Below, piece by piece: positions 44,801 to 58,258 of a stretch of DNA of 64,000 nucleotides. A program made the position numbers and the translations under genes. The DNA is taken from assembly GCA_003254885.1 (NCBI GenBank), contig QANT01003103.1, positions 1-64,000 on the forward strand. The letters run 5' to 3'. Source of the stretch: Purshia tridentata. Its lineage: Eukaryota; Streptophyta; Magnoliopsida; Rosales; Rosaceae. The stretch's first letter is position 1, and the number at the start of each line of letters is the position of its first letter. The notes below the pieces were generated by a model. That model worked only from the letters and a program-made list of their open reading frames with translations. It searched no databases and had not been told where the DNA came from.

Positions 44801-45406
44801 CATGGCTGGGGAATATAGCCCTTAACATAAATATAAACCAAAGTTGTAGAGCAAAATTAGAAATTGATATGTGCTAAAACCCGTTAAGGGTGTGATACAA
44901 AAAACACACATATGAGAACAATGTGGAATCACACAAAGGTAAAGGTAGTGACTTGCAAGTAATACCTGAGCCAATCTAATATCCTCTGCTGATCCCTGGG
45001 ATGGTTCACACCGGAAACCGCCAAGCAAACAGCTTGAACCGCTGACCGGTTCGAACCAGACTTAGCAAGCGCTTCTGCCATAACCTGCTCCAATGTTTCC
45101 CTCGCAGCGGCCTCTACGGTTCATTCAACAGGTACAAGTAAGCAAAATTCATGAAGCAGTTGATCAATTGAAACAGTGAATTGAAGAATTACCGCCAACG
45201 CTGTTGTGGTTGGAGCAGCCGGCGACGGCGCGAGCAAGAACGGGAAGTGGGTCAGGGAGAGGGTCGGAGAAGGGGAGGATGGGCATGCAAATGCAGACGG
45301 TGGAGGTGGTGCCGCCGTCCAACCCTAAAATGACGTCTCCGGCGCCGGCGGCCACCGGCATTTGGTGCTCGAAATCCCATATTTCCCCATTCCTGCACCG
45401 CTTCAT
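41889..45406 (-). CDS. N-acetyl-D-glucosamine kinase (ASKHA fold)
   Basis: Seven exons: 45406-45193, 45113-44966, 44820-44629, 43941-43813, 43401-43232, 42445-42315 and 41969-41889, giving 354 aa. The BadF/BadG/BcrA/BcrD ATPase-type sugar kinase fold shows a phosphate-1 motif near residue 29 (ILGLDGGTTSTVC), VQNDAVAAL, a phosphate-2 motif (LIAGTGTIAYG), a glycine-rich AGGGPTLGDWGSGYG and the C-terminal VMVGGVLEANKRW and EPAIGAALLA. It phosphorylates GlcNAc to GlcNAc-6-phosphate for salvage into UDP-GlcNAc; Arabidopsis At1g30540 is the characterised homologue. Probably cytosolic, since no leader is seen. The N-terminus carries an extra Pro-rich loop (about 41-54) in exon 1. The ATG is the first in frame after the CT-repeat leader. 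Confidence 0.92.
42551..42911. repeat. Tandem duplication of 181 bp in intron 5 of the GlcNAc kinase gene
   Basis: The segment starting GAATCCCTCATGTGGAGAAG at 42551 recurs at 42732 with few differences, and both units end in TTCCTTCCTATTGTAAA. It lies wholly inside the 869-bp intron between 42446 and 43231. Confidence 0.9.
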
Positions 45407-45507
45407 TGGGTGTTGGTGGCGATTTGAGTTTGGGTCTCTGCTTTACGAATCAGATTGATTGGTGGTAAACTGGTAATAGTTAAAGGCCTTCAAAGGCACC
45501 CAATAAA

Positions 45508-45509
<2 letters not shown>

Positions 45510-45546
<37 letters not shown>
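45510..45546. repeat. CT microsatellite in the presumed 5' leader of the GlcNAc kinase gene
   Basis: About 18 CT units (GA on the transcribed strand), about 105 bp upstream of the ATG at 45406. The remaining gap to 46216 is AT-rich and holds the 3' flank of the dioxygenase gene; nothing else is seen there. Confidence 0.9.
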
Positions 45547-45549
<3 letters not shown>

Positions 45550-46216
45550 CACAAAGACAGATAGGGACGATAGGAAGAGAACAAGGAGAAGGGGATTGGT
45601 TGGAGAAGGAAGAGGTTTTTGGAACAAATATGGTTTTCTCAATTTGCAAAGGGAAAAACAATATTTTTTTTCTCCAAAGGTGGGGGGTTTTTTGTTTTAG
45701 TATTCGGACGGCAAATGGGCCAAATGCTAATGGTCATTGTTTGGACCCATTTTTAATTTCTTTAAATTGACTAGTTTCATTTTTAATTGGAGATTTCTTT
45801 TGTCTTTTTATAATTGTGATGAATTTTTTCTTTACTTCTGTCCAATTCTTTCAAATATTTTGATTTATTAGGACATTTGACTCTGAGTTATTAACACCAT
45901 ATTGAAGAGAGAATTGAAAACAGCCTTTTGCAGTAAATCCAGTAAGTATATTAAGTAATACAATCTACTAAACAAAACAGGTACATGTTGAACAGATGGT
46001 GTAGCAACTGTAAAGCAAGTGAAATAGGGTTATAATCTTACATACTATATGCATAAATGAATTATGTTGTTGAAGGGGTATGCATAAGAGAAGCAATTCC
46101 AATCCTCCTAAGCTAATACTGATTACTCATGAGAGTTGCTCTGCTTCCATTCTCCCACAAAGAATGCAAGGTGAAGGCAAGTTGAGGAACCAAGAGGGAA
46201 AAGGAGGGATTTAAAA

Positions 46217-48928
46217 CTAGGAATCAAGCAGGAGGGCATCGATATTCCGCTTTCCTTCTGGTCCCTTTGTGTACCATGATGACACATAATCTCCATAAAC
46301 AACTTCCCGGTAGAGCGGAGGAGTTGACTGACTGATAAGCTCAGAAGCAGGGGCTACTTTCACTGTCTTTGCTGGGTCATGAAATGTAGCAACTGAGAGT
46401 CGTGCCCGACTAGAATTGGTTATAGCCCTATGTTGAGCACTCCTGTACTTCCCATTGCTTATGATCTGCAGGCAAAATGATATCATTGCTCCACTTGTTT
46501 AATGGATTTCATTCTAAAACAATTTCTATGAAAACCACAACCATGTTGGTGATTCAGTTGTTAGTTTAGAGAGAGAAGGAATGCACAGCTCTAAATCTAA
46601 AATTACTGCCTTAATCACTCCACTCTTAGGTTCAGGCTTGTCTCAATTCAAGTCCACTGAGCATAAACACAAAACAGAACCAACCTGTATCAGTTCCTTG
46701 AGCATTGACCCTCAGCCAAACCCAACAGTGAAAGTCAGTTTCATAGTGGTTAGACTTAATATTACAGGTTCCTTTGCATGTCGCAATGATTTTGTGGTCT
46801 AAGTTAAAGCCAATCATTAAGACAAATAAAAAAGGACAATGATTAAGCCTCTATGTGTAAACTTGGACCCAAACTTATTATATTCCTAACCAAATCATAT
46901 TAAAACAAAGAAAAGAAGAGAAAAATAAATAAAAATGAGGAATGATGTCACCCCCAATAGCTACAAATAGTGGTTGGCAGTGACACCAAGCAATTGGCAA
47001 TTTGGCAGCTTGTTGAAGACAAAATAAAGTTCTTGTGGAAATTATGGCTTAAACCCTACAAAAAATGTAAAATCAGAAGTATAATACCCAATGTGACTCC
47101 TTAAATGCTGACAGATATAGCAACAAGTGAGTTTATTAAGCAAGTTATGTCCAACTTGTCATCAAAGCAGTAGGTCTGAAGCTTACACACAGTCGACCAA
47201 GAACCATATAAACTTATCTTTATTGTCAAATCAAGCATCCTACTTGACAACCAATAAAACAAAAACCAAACCAAAGGAAAAAAAACAGAGGTTACTGGGT
47301 CAGCTCGACCTCAGGTCCCATCAGACCAATTATCAATTCCCTACTAAAACAACACGCACATAATTTAATCAATACCTCGAGCAAATATTAATCAACATGA
47401 ACAGAAGCCTGGACAAGGCCAACAGATAAACACAAATATCCAGACAAAACGTTACTATCCCAAGCCATTATAACATATTGCTACCCTTGATTAAATTAAA
47501 AACCATTGAGAACCTAAAAGCAAAAGAATACCATGAAACACACTCATCATTATTCGTTGAATGAGTCTCCAGAGCTTCAAGCAATAATCTGAATGAAATG
47601 ACATTCAGCAAATGATAAATTCCAAAACACCACCGTGGTTGGACTGCATAAATATTATAAAAGGGCATGGGCATCATCAGCTGACAAAGGCTTCTCTATC
47701 ATTGATAAAAAGAAGGCACAACACAAGGTACTTCTCGATGCCTAATTTATTCCACAAAATCCTTCAAATCGTTGAATGGATTCATACAAAGTCATAACAA
47801 ATAAAAGTTGATCCTTGCAATTTGACACCATTATAAGAACAAAGACTTCAAATTCTTGGTAACCACTGACTACCTCACCCTCCGCACTTCCACTCTTTAT
47901 ATTTCCTCTCTATCTCTGCCTTGCTAATAAGTTACATAAAACTTCTGCATTCTCCTCTCTGCTTTCTTTTCCACTAAAAAGAACACCCCATTTCCTAGTT
48001 TGAACTAAAGTTTTTAACTTTACCAAAAAACAACCTGTTTAACGAATTCGGTATTGTTCATACAAATGAAAACTCCAATTTTCATAGTTTGATGGTAATA
48101 AAAGTAAGCATAACAAGTAGAAGGTACCTCAGTTTGGTCAGCTAAAAGAACAACAATGGCGTCACCACCCAAAGGCTTCAAAGGCACCCAGTCTCCATCT
48201 TTAAGCACCTCAAGCCCACCAACCTCGTCCTGAACCAGAAGCGTAATCGCACCCATATCCGAATGCGCCTGAAGACCCAGAGTCAGCTCCGGCTGAGGAC
48301 ACGGCGGGTAATAGCTAATAGTAATATTCTGGTAGAACTCTCCGACGGCCTTTTCGATTCGTCCAGTTTCAAGCCCTAGGCTCTCCGACACCATTCCCAG
48401 AATCTCCCGCGCCAGCGACGCCATCCGATCGCCGTACTCGGCCACGACCCGGCGGTAATCGGAAGGGAAGTGGGGCCAGTACGTGGGGTCTCGACGCGTG
48501 AGGGGCAGGGTGTGGTGGTTGAAGTAGTCCCGCCAATCCAAAACGGTGTCGTCCTTCTCCAGCATCCGGCTGCCGTAGCCCTCCGACACCGATGAGCTCG
48601 GGTCGCACGCGTAGCGGAGCTTGTCTTGGACTGTGCAGTCGTTGAAGAAGGCGAGGCCCACGCGCTTGATGTCATGGATTAAGGTGGCGGGGATGCCGTG
48701 GTCGGTGACGTGGAAGGCGCCCCAGTCCCGGCAGGCTTGCCCGATTTGGGTCCGTACAGAGTCGTGGCGGGTCGGGTCGAGTCCGCATAGGCTGATTGCC
48801 GGAACGTTGTTTGAAGAAGAAGCGGAATTGGGTCGATTCTGGGGAGGTTGGATATATTGGGGTGGGACTTGGGTGAGTCTGGCTTGGGCCAGGCTTTGAA
48901 CTCTGATGGGCTCCGCCGCTACTTCCAT
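46217..48928 (-). CDS. 2-oxoglutarate/Fe(II)-dependent dioxygenase (DOXC class)
   Basis: Two exons, 48928-48128 and 46465-46217, split by a 1.66-kb intron, 349 aa. The N-terminal DIOX_N region begins IRVQSLAQARLTQVPPQYI and is followed by the double-stranded beta-helix core. Iron ligands are visible in AHSDMGAITLL (His, Asp) and SAQHRAI (His), and the 2-oxoglutarate clamp in ARLSVA. The C-terminus YGDYVSSWYTKGPEGK resembles Arabidopsis At4g16330 and proteins often labelled flavanone 3-dioxygenase-like, but true substrate is unknown for this group; I would not call it flavanone 3-hydroxylase. Cytosolic, as no leader is seen. Exon 1 is markedly GC-rich relative to its surroundings. It is divergently placed to the coproporphyrinogen oxidase gene. 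Confidence 0.88.
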
Positions 48929-49299
48929 TTTTATCGAATTGGATTGGAATAGTACTCAGAGAGACACAGAACGATGTGCGATGATGACGATGATAGCGAT
49001 TTTATCGTTAACTTAGTGAAGAGTCTGAAGACTTTAATTAACAAACAAATAAATAATTGTGCTTTGACTTGGGCAGAAAATTAATTATTGGGTTTCAACT
49101 TTCAACTTCCAATAAAATTGTTATGGTGCTGTATTTACCATTTAGAAATAACTAATTAGTGAAATATTAGTGAAAAATTAATTTGGGTTACAAAGTTGAG
49201 CCATTTATATGAGAACTAATGATGGCCTTGAATTGGGTTACAAAATGTAGGGGTGCAATTTACACAGACACAGGCATTCTTCTGCTGTGACTTGTGAGA

Positions 49300-49680
49300 G
49301 TCACTGAAAAGTTTGGGAACAAGTTCTCATATTGCTTGGCTCATCACTTAAGAACCCAAGTGAAATCCTAAACTAATGTTGTTGGTATGTCACTGTAAAT
49401 GGGATAATGCTAAAGTCCCAATTGGAACTATGGAATGCAGAAGCTGCTAGTGGAGTTATTATTGATCCAGGTTCAAGCTTGACATTTCTGACAGAGCCTG
49501 CATATCTAAACCTCTCATGGCTGCTCTGAAGAGATGCTCATTGTAGGGAGCAGTGTGCGTTGGACTTTTCTTTTCACAGATGGAGCTCAATTTTCAACCC
49601 CACAGTAAAAGACCAAGACCCACAGTATCGTAACTTGTAAAGTAGATACAGTGGGCAATGCATTGAAGGTCCTGTTTTGA
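49300..49680 (+). pseudogene. Relic of a pepsin-type (A1) aspartic protease
   Basis: Plus-strand translation in shifting frames gives EKFGNKFSYCLAHHL, then NGIMLKVPIG-like sequence, then SGVIIDPGSSLTFLTEPAYL, then FTDGAQF. These fit, in order and spacing, the second half of plant A1 proteases, including the second catalytic motif (normally DSG; here DPG). Stops and frameshifts interrupt it, so it cannot be active. It occupies the space between the dioxygenase and the coproporphyrinogen oxidase. 48929-49299 shows nothing else. Confidence 0.7.
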
Positions 49681-49755
49681 CTGAGCCCCTTATCACATTG
49701 ACACATTCAATCTCTTATCTCTCTCTTTCTTCATTTCCTTGCTCTGCTTCTGTGA

Positions 49756-52309
<2,554 letters not shown>

Positions 52310-52891
52310 TGTTCTGAAATATGTTTGTATCATTTCGAGATTTTTACATTTCTCGCCCCCCTTGTCTGTTTTCTATTATCTTCCCTTAATTTTTTTTTTC
52401 TTTTATAGCTGAGGGTTAGGTTAGCAGTCGGTATCTTGATCAAAAGTAATCTAGCAAATGTACAAGGTGATGCAAGTTGTGAATCATTTTAGTGTTGCCA
52501 TCTTTTGTAAGACTAGTAAATCTTTTGGTGAATAAATCTGGAGACGGTTAACAATTGCCAACTTCATACCCTGTGAGTGAACATTGCAATAATAATCAGA
52601 TTACAAAAGTTAAAATTTGATCAGCAGGGTACAGTGGGCTTCATTATTGTGAAATCTTCTCTTAAAGCTCATTAAGCCTGCAATAGAAGCATATAATGTA
52701 AGCCTTAATTATCATGCAAATTTGTTGGCAGTCGAGGGATTAGGTTTTTAAGGACGTTTTGGACAAACAAATAACAAGTGAACAGCTTAGCAATAATAAA
52801 CTTCTCCCGATAACTACTTTACCATTTGGTATTTGTGATCTATAATTCGATTATGAGCAAGAGTAGTAACTCTACAAAGATATCAACACAA
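52310..52891. other. Convergent intergenic region
   Basis: Holds the 3' ends of the coproporphyrinogen oxidase (+) and SRD2 (-) genes. T-rich just after the stop at 52309. No other feature is seen. Confidence 0.5.
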
Positions 52892-55800
52892 TTAATCATG
52901 ATAATAATCATACACAGAGAAGTCATCGTACAGCAGACAACCATCCTTATAGTGAAGAAGGTAATAGCAGCCATCACAGAAGTAGCAGGGGTTTTCCTGC
53001 GCCCACTTGTCATCTACAGTCACCTTTGTGGCTCTATATATCTTACAAACATTACATTTTTGTACAAGTGCCTTCATTTGAAATAAGGCGATTGGATAAG
53101 CTGCCCTGTTTTGTATATCCTGTGGATGAATCAATCTCATGTCTCGAATTACAATTGTATGTCTGCAGTCTGCCTGCGCCAAGTAAATAATATATCCACA
53201 TTATGTGAACAATACAACAATCATTAACATGAAAGGGTAAAGAAACTGGAAGATCAACATCATAGGTAACTTTATCTTGCTAGTCAGTCTGGCAAGATAA
53301 CGTTACCTTGAGAAGACAACAAAATAATAAAGATAATTGACCTTGAGCAGGCAAACATAATAATAAAGATGCAGAAAAACTTAATGAAAATTCTAAAACA
53401 GAGCAAAAATATGCAACTACAGCACATGCTAATGTTTCCCTTTTAAAAGGCATGAACTGATGGCAATGGAGATATGTACCTGGTGACAATATATATATCC
53501 AGCACCAAGTCGAAATTTCAAGTCACAAAATTGTGTTTTGTGCATGTCAACGGCTTTGAAATGAGGCAATCGTGAGCCTGTTACATCACCTACAACTGCT
53601 TTTTGCTTCTGCTGCAATTCTCCGGCTAAAATGCTTTCCCATTTTTTAAGAGCATCATCTCTACAATTTCTAAACCAATCAAAAATAGGTTCACTATAAT
53701 CTATTGCAGAGGGATCCCTCAAATCGTTGCAAAATGTATCCTGCATAGAATCAGCAATACTAGATTCAAGTGAAATTGCCATCTTCAGCATGAAAAAAAA
53801 CAGTGAATTAACATAACTTACTTCTATGAGAAAATATCCTGAAGCATCATGCTTCCCTGCCTTTTGCATCACATGGTCTGTTAAGCAGTAGATCTTATCC
53901 CTCAGCTCGGTCAAGGTTTGTCGTCCTAGGACCAAGAATTCTTGGGTCTGCAAACAATCTTACTATGTCAATGACAGCAGGAATTTGAGGCAAAAAATCA
54001 TAAAAAGAAACAAAAGAGTACTGCATAATAAGAAATGACTAATCTGGAATTGTATGTTATCTATCTTTTCCCCTTTTGGTCTTGTTCTACTTCGGATGGA
54101 TTACCAATTTATTGAAGAAGGCTCAGCCACAATGGATCTCAAAACCCTACCTATAAGAACCTAGCCAACCAAACCAACTCCAAATCGAAAAGGGGAAGGT
54201 TCAGTTGTTATTGAGGCTTAATTGAGAGAGCTTCCCATCAGAGAGTTACAGACACCATGATTTTCTTTCATCCTTGAATGTCCCAATCTGCAGAGAAGCT
54301 CTCATTCAAGAGGTGGTGGAGGAAAGAATCCTCAGATCTTTCTATTTGGAGCTTCTGGTCAATGTTTGAATCCTAAAAACATGTGCCTTTTAATAATATA
54401 TAATGTATAATTGCAGTTGTACACATATCAATTATAATATCAGACATTTCAACCCTACTAATCAGAAGCCATGAAAAATGCTAGTATTATGATCTTGACT
54501 AGGAGAAACCATACGATGAAATTGCAAAACCAAAAGCTACTCTATTTGACTTCAGCAAGAAAACACATTGAAAGATGCTATACCTTGACCCATTTTCGTA
54601 CATTATGGTAAACTTCAATCGAAAGAGCAACTTCTGGATAGTTGACAAGTGCGTAGTCCTGAATGCTGGATGACTTTACCTGCTTTGCATAAGAAAGAAA
54701 AACATAAATAATATCAAATTAAATGGCTGCATGATCTTTTAGTAATAGGCTAAGGCTTCAACAATCAGATCTAAGTGATCACTATATTACAGCTTATTCT
54801 AGGTGCAGCCAGCTTATGTCCTAAACGCTCAACATTGGGTTCTAATAATTTTGAAACTGACTCAGGAAATATTCATATGCCAATTTTGAGGAATAATCAC
54901 ACAGAACATTTGGTTCAAAAGGAAAAATCTTATGATAAAATTACATAATAACCATAAATTCAAAGTCTTGGTAATTTCTTCATCAATTTGATAGGAGTTA
55001 GGACAGCCATCAACTTTCTACGTTTTAAGAAAAAAACATTAAGCAAAACCTCTGTTCACCATCAGCTGTGAGTCATATTAAACGGTCAACATTACTGTTT
55101 GAATACGAATTAAAGAAGGTCACTCCAACACCACAAATCAATAGTTAAAAAGGTCAATAGCATCACAAAATCATGCATCGGCAAGAATTTAGCAACACTT
55201 TGTTTCAACAATGCATTGCCACCAACTTTACATCTTATTTACACCGAGTCTAACTTAAAGACAGATATGATTGCATCAACTTCCTATTTTTCAAAATCTT
55301 AACTCTGACAGATATGAAACAGAAAAAGAAAATGCATGCAATAGTTTTTAACTTTGTGGCACACACACGGGTTTTCTTATGGTAATATGGTGAACAATAG
55401 CAAAAAGTCAAGATGACTTCAATATAAATTGAAGCATCAGTAAGTGGATTTGTAAATACAATCTTGAATAGATAATTAGCACAAACCTTCACTGCTGAAC
55501 TTGCAGATCTGAGGGGTTTCATCCTGTCAATTGTCCCTGAGGATGTATTGGCATGATCATTGATTTTCAAACTAGGGCTGGATCACCACAAGAAACTACA
55601 ATAAGTTGAAAATGAAGGGATAAATCATTGAGTGAGTTACGTAGTCATTCTACTAACTTGAATGAATGCAGTCTCACTGCCGCTTTGTCTTCATCCTGCT
55701 TTTCTTTGATTTTTTTAATATGCTCCACCTTTGCAATATAAGTTTTCTGGAATGTGGTAGCAATTGAGTTGTCAAATATAATGACAAACATATAAATTAA

Positions 55801-57328
55801 ACATATCTGGTGGCAAATAAGAATGATAACTTAAAGTTATAAATTCAGGTAACCAGAAAAAAAGCATTAAATTTTCAACAGCCCAATAGGAGCTTTCAAA
55901 AATAAGAGACATAAGACTTTAGTATAATTAGATATTATACCAACAACTTGGATATATACATTAGCAGCAGTACAAGGAGAAGTTAAAGATATCTTACCTC
56001 ATGATTAATTTCCTTCATTCGTTTTTTCTTCCTTGATTTCTTTATACAAGCGTTAACATTTGATGTCTCAGGATCATGATTATTTTCCTTCATTCGTTTT
56101 TTCTTCCTTGATTTCTTTATACAAGCATTAACATTTGATGTCTCAGGATCATGATTATTTTCCTTCATTCGTTTTTTCTTCCTTGATTTCTTTTTACAAG
56201 CTTTATCATTAGATGTCTCAGGATCATCTGCTCTCCTGAATATGGTGTAACAAAATTAAATAACTAATAAGAAAATAAATTGGAAATTCACATAATAGAT
56301 CAATGATTTCAAAAAAAAAAAAGAGAGAATACTTGTATAAAGTAGACGATAGGACTATTATAAGGCATATGCAAGAGTCAGGTAAACAATGGGTTTGTTT
56401 TAATAAAGTATTTTCAAAATCTAGTTAAAATCACCAAGAGAGAAGTAAATTTGCTGTGCAAGTCAACGGAATCAATCTGAAAAAGTCAAAATCAAGGCCA
56501 AGGAAAAAGAATAAATGCATAGATAAATAATTAAATGCATAAAATCAAGAAACTCCATGATCTTGCAATTACATGAATGACATGAAATACCGTTCACACA
56601 ATTCTAAGGCAAATTTATTCACACATGTATAGATATGACTGACCCTTCATTGGAGGGCTCTTCTGAAATAGGCGAAAGGTTGGGGGAATCTTTGTCATCA
56701 TCCTATAAAAAAACATAAAATAAAACCATAAATTGTCAACACAAGCATAGCTGTACTATACATTAGAGCTTCTTCAAATCACACCCAAAAAAAAAAGTAT
56801 GAATAAGTATGAGTGTACCTTAAATGCTTCCTTGATAGCCATATCCACTAACTCTTCCTCGCTCAAGATTTTGAGTTCATCCACCCTGCACAACAAACAC
56901 TACACTGTGAACCAAAAACCCACCAACTAAAATTGAAAATGACAAAACCCAAAACAGAGAAACAAAGAATGCCTACGAAATATCTTCGTCGCAGCCTTGG
57001 GATGATTCTGAAGCTACTTCCACCTCTAAATCCTGCAAAACAAACATAAAACAACTTAAATTCAATGAACCCATAAAAAACTAGCAATGTAGTACAAAAT
57101 TATAAACAATTCATCCCCCAAGAGTACCTGAAGTTGTTGGAGCATACAAGACTGGAAGAAAGAGACGCTGGTGAGGGGACCCACCAGATTAGGAACGTAG
57201 ATGGGCCCACCTCTCGGAACCGAGAGCTCCTCCTCCTCTTCCTCCTCCTCCTTACCACAACCGTTGTTGTTGTCATTGGTGTCTTCATGGTCTTCACCAC
57301 TGCCACTGCCACTGCCACTCTCTGTCAT
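52892..57328 (-). CDS. SRD2: snRNA-activating protein complex subunit (SNAP50/SRD2)
   Basis: Eleven exons: 57328-57128, 57032-56977, 56885-56819, 56702-56644, 56235-55998, 55746-55658, 55577-55487, 54679-54584, 53947-53822, 53740-53480 and 53173-52892, 521 aa. The N-terminus is acidic and low-complexity, followed by [14 protein letters not shown]. The middle carries basic KKSRKKKR repeats, a likely nuclear signal. The C-terminal half is the conserved SNAPC3 region ([36 protein letters not shown]) ending in a Cys-rich module ([17 protein letters not shown]). The complex binds the upstream sequence element of snRNA genes for RNA polymerase II and III transcription; Arabidopsis SRD2 is needed for regeneration competence. 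An in-frame ATG at 57382 would add 18 residues; a strong donor at 57480 suggests a 5' UTR intron, so the exact start is uncertain. Confidence 0.9.
56010..56234 (-). repeat. In-frame 75-bp coding minisatellite in SRD2 exon 5
   Basis: Three tandem units of 25 codons, each reading DPETSN, then NAC (KAC in the first unit), [11 protein letters not shown] and NNH. The second and third units are nearly identical in bases, the first more diverged. Each unit adds one basic KKSRKKKR motif. Confidence 0.9.
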
Positions 57329-58258
57329 CTCTGTATCTTCTTGTGTAAATTTTCGAATTTTGATCACAAGAGCAACATGCATATAGACTAATTATGTTCC
57401 CAAATTTCAACAAAATTAAAGAAAAGTTGTTTCAATTTCCAGAAAATCGAAAAAAGAAGAGAAAAATAATGTGAAATACCTGCGAGGGGAAGAAAGTCTA
57501 GGGTTTCTGAGGGAGGGAGTGAAGAAAGAGTTGGAGACGAAAATAGGAATGTTTGGCTGCGAACTTGAATTTGTTTTCAGCTTCGCGCTCAAGGCGGTTC
57601 CTTTTGACGGTGTGGGAGTTGTTGAAGAAAGTGACTGTTAATGTCCTCGTTGCCGGCAAAAATGTCTTTTAGAAACGGGAAAGGCCAATTTTGTACTTTC
57701 ACCTTAACAATTGAAAAGTTATTAATTATTTTTATTTTGTTACTATTATATACCTTTAAAATGTAATTAATCTAAAATTTATATTAGTAAATTCTCAATT
57801 TTTCTTGTTACACTTTTGTCGAAATAATTAGAATTTATTAAGAAAAAAAAAAACTTTTTCATAATTATTTTCTTTACAAAAAAAAAAAAATCTTTGAAAA
57901 CTTGCTGCTTCCGATGACCCATTAACTTAACTTTTTTTTTTTTGGCCAAGATCCATTAACTTAACTTATATTTTCTTACATATAGTATAGCTTCTTTTTT
58001 TATTTTATTTGAAGAACTTGAAATGTTTCCCAACAAACTGGAGAAAAATACAAACAGACTACAGGCAAACGGAAATGATATCTTTGATATTAATATAAAC
58101 TGAATTTGAATACATAACCATTGTTTTATTTTGGGTTGGGGAGAGGGATTCTTATGATCAAACATGGATAGACACAAATCATCATAATATTACTCATCTG
58201 AAAGTTCAATACATTGATTACAATTTACATCTTAAATAGTACATTTCATCTGCTTCTG
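57329..58258. other. SRD2 upstream region and WAT1-related 3' flank
   Basis: 57383-57600 is probably the SRD2 leader and promoter. The rest is AT-rich with several A or T runs (57840-57890, 57930-57945). No coding sequence is supported. Confidence 0.45.

Noticed and set aside
45455-45770. Open frames over the CT repeat
   Set aside because: They are products of the microsatellite (Leu/Ser or Glu/Arg runs) in the presumed kinase leader.
48369-48675. Extra minus-strand frames within the dioxygenase exon
   Set aside because: Alternative frames of a GC-rich exon; the dioxygenase frame carries all conserved motifs.
46217-48928. Naming the dioxygenase flanavone 3-hydroxylase (F3H) to link it with TT12
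   Set aside because: It belongs to a different dioxygenase subgroup; proximity to TT12-like genes is over 23 kb and not evidence of a pathway cluster.
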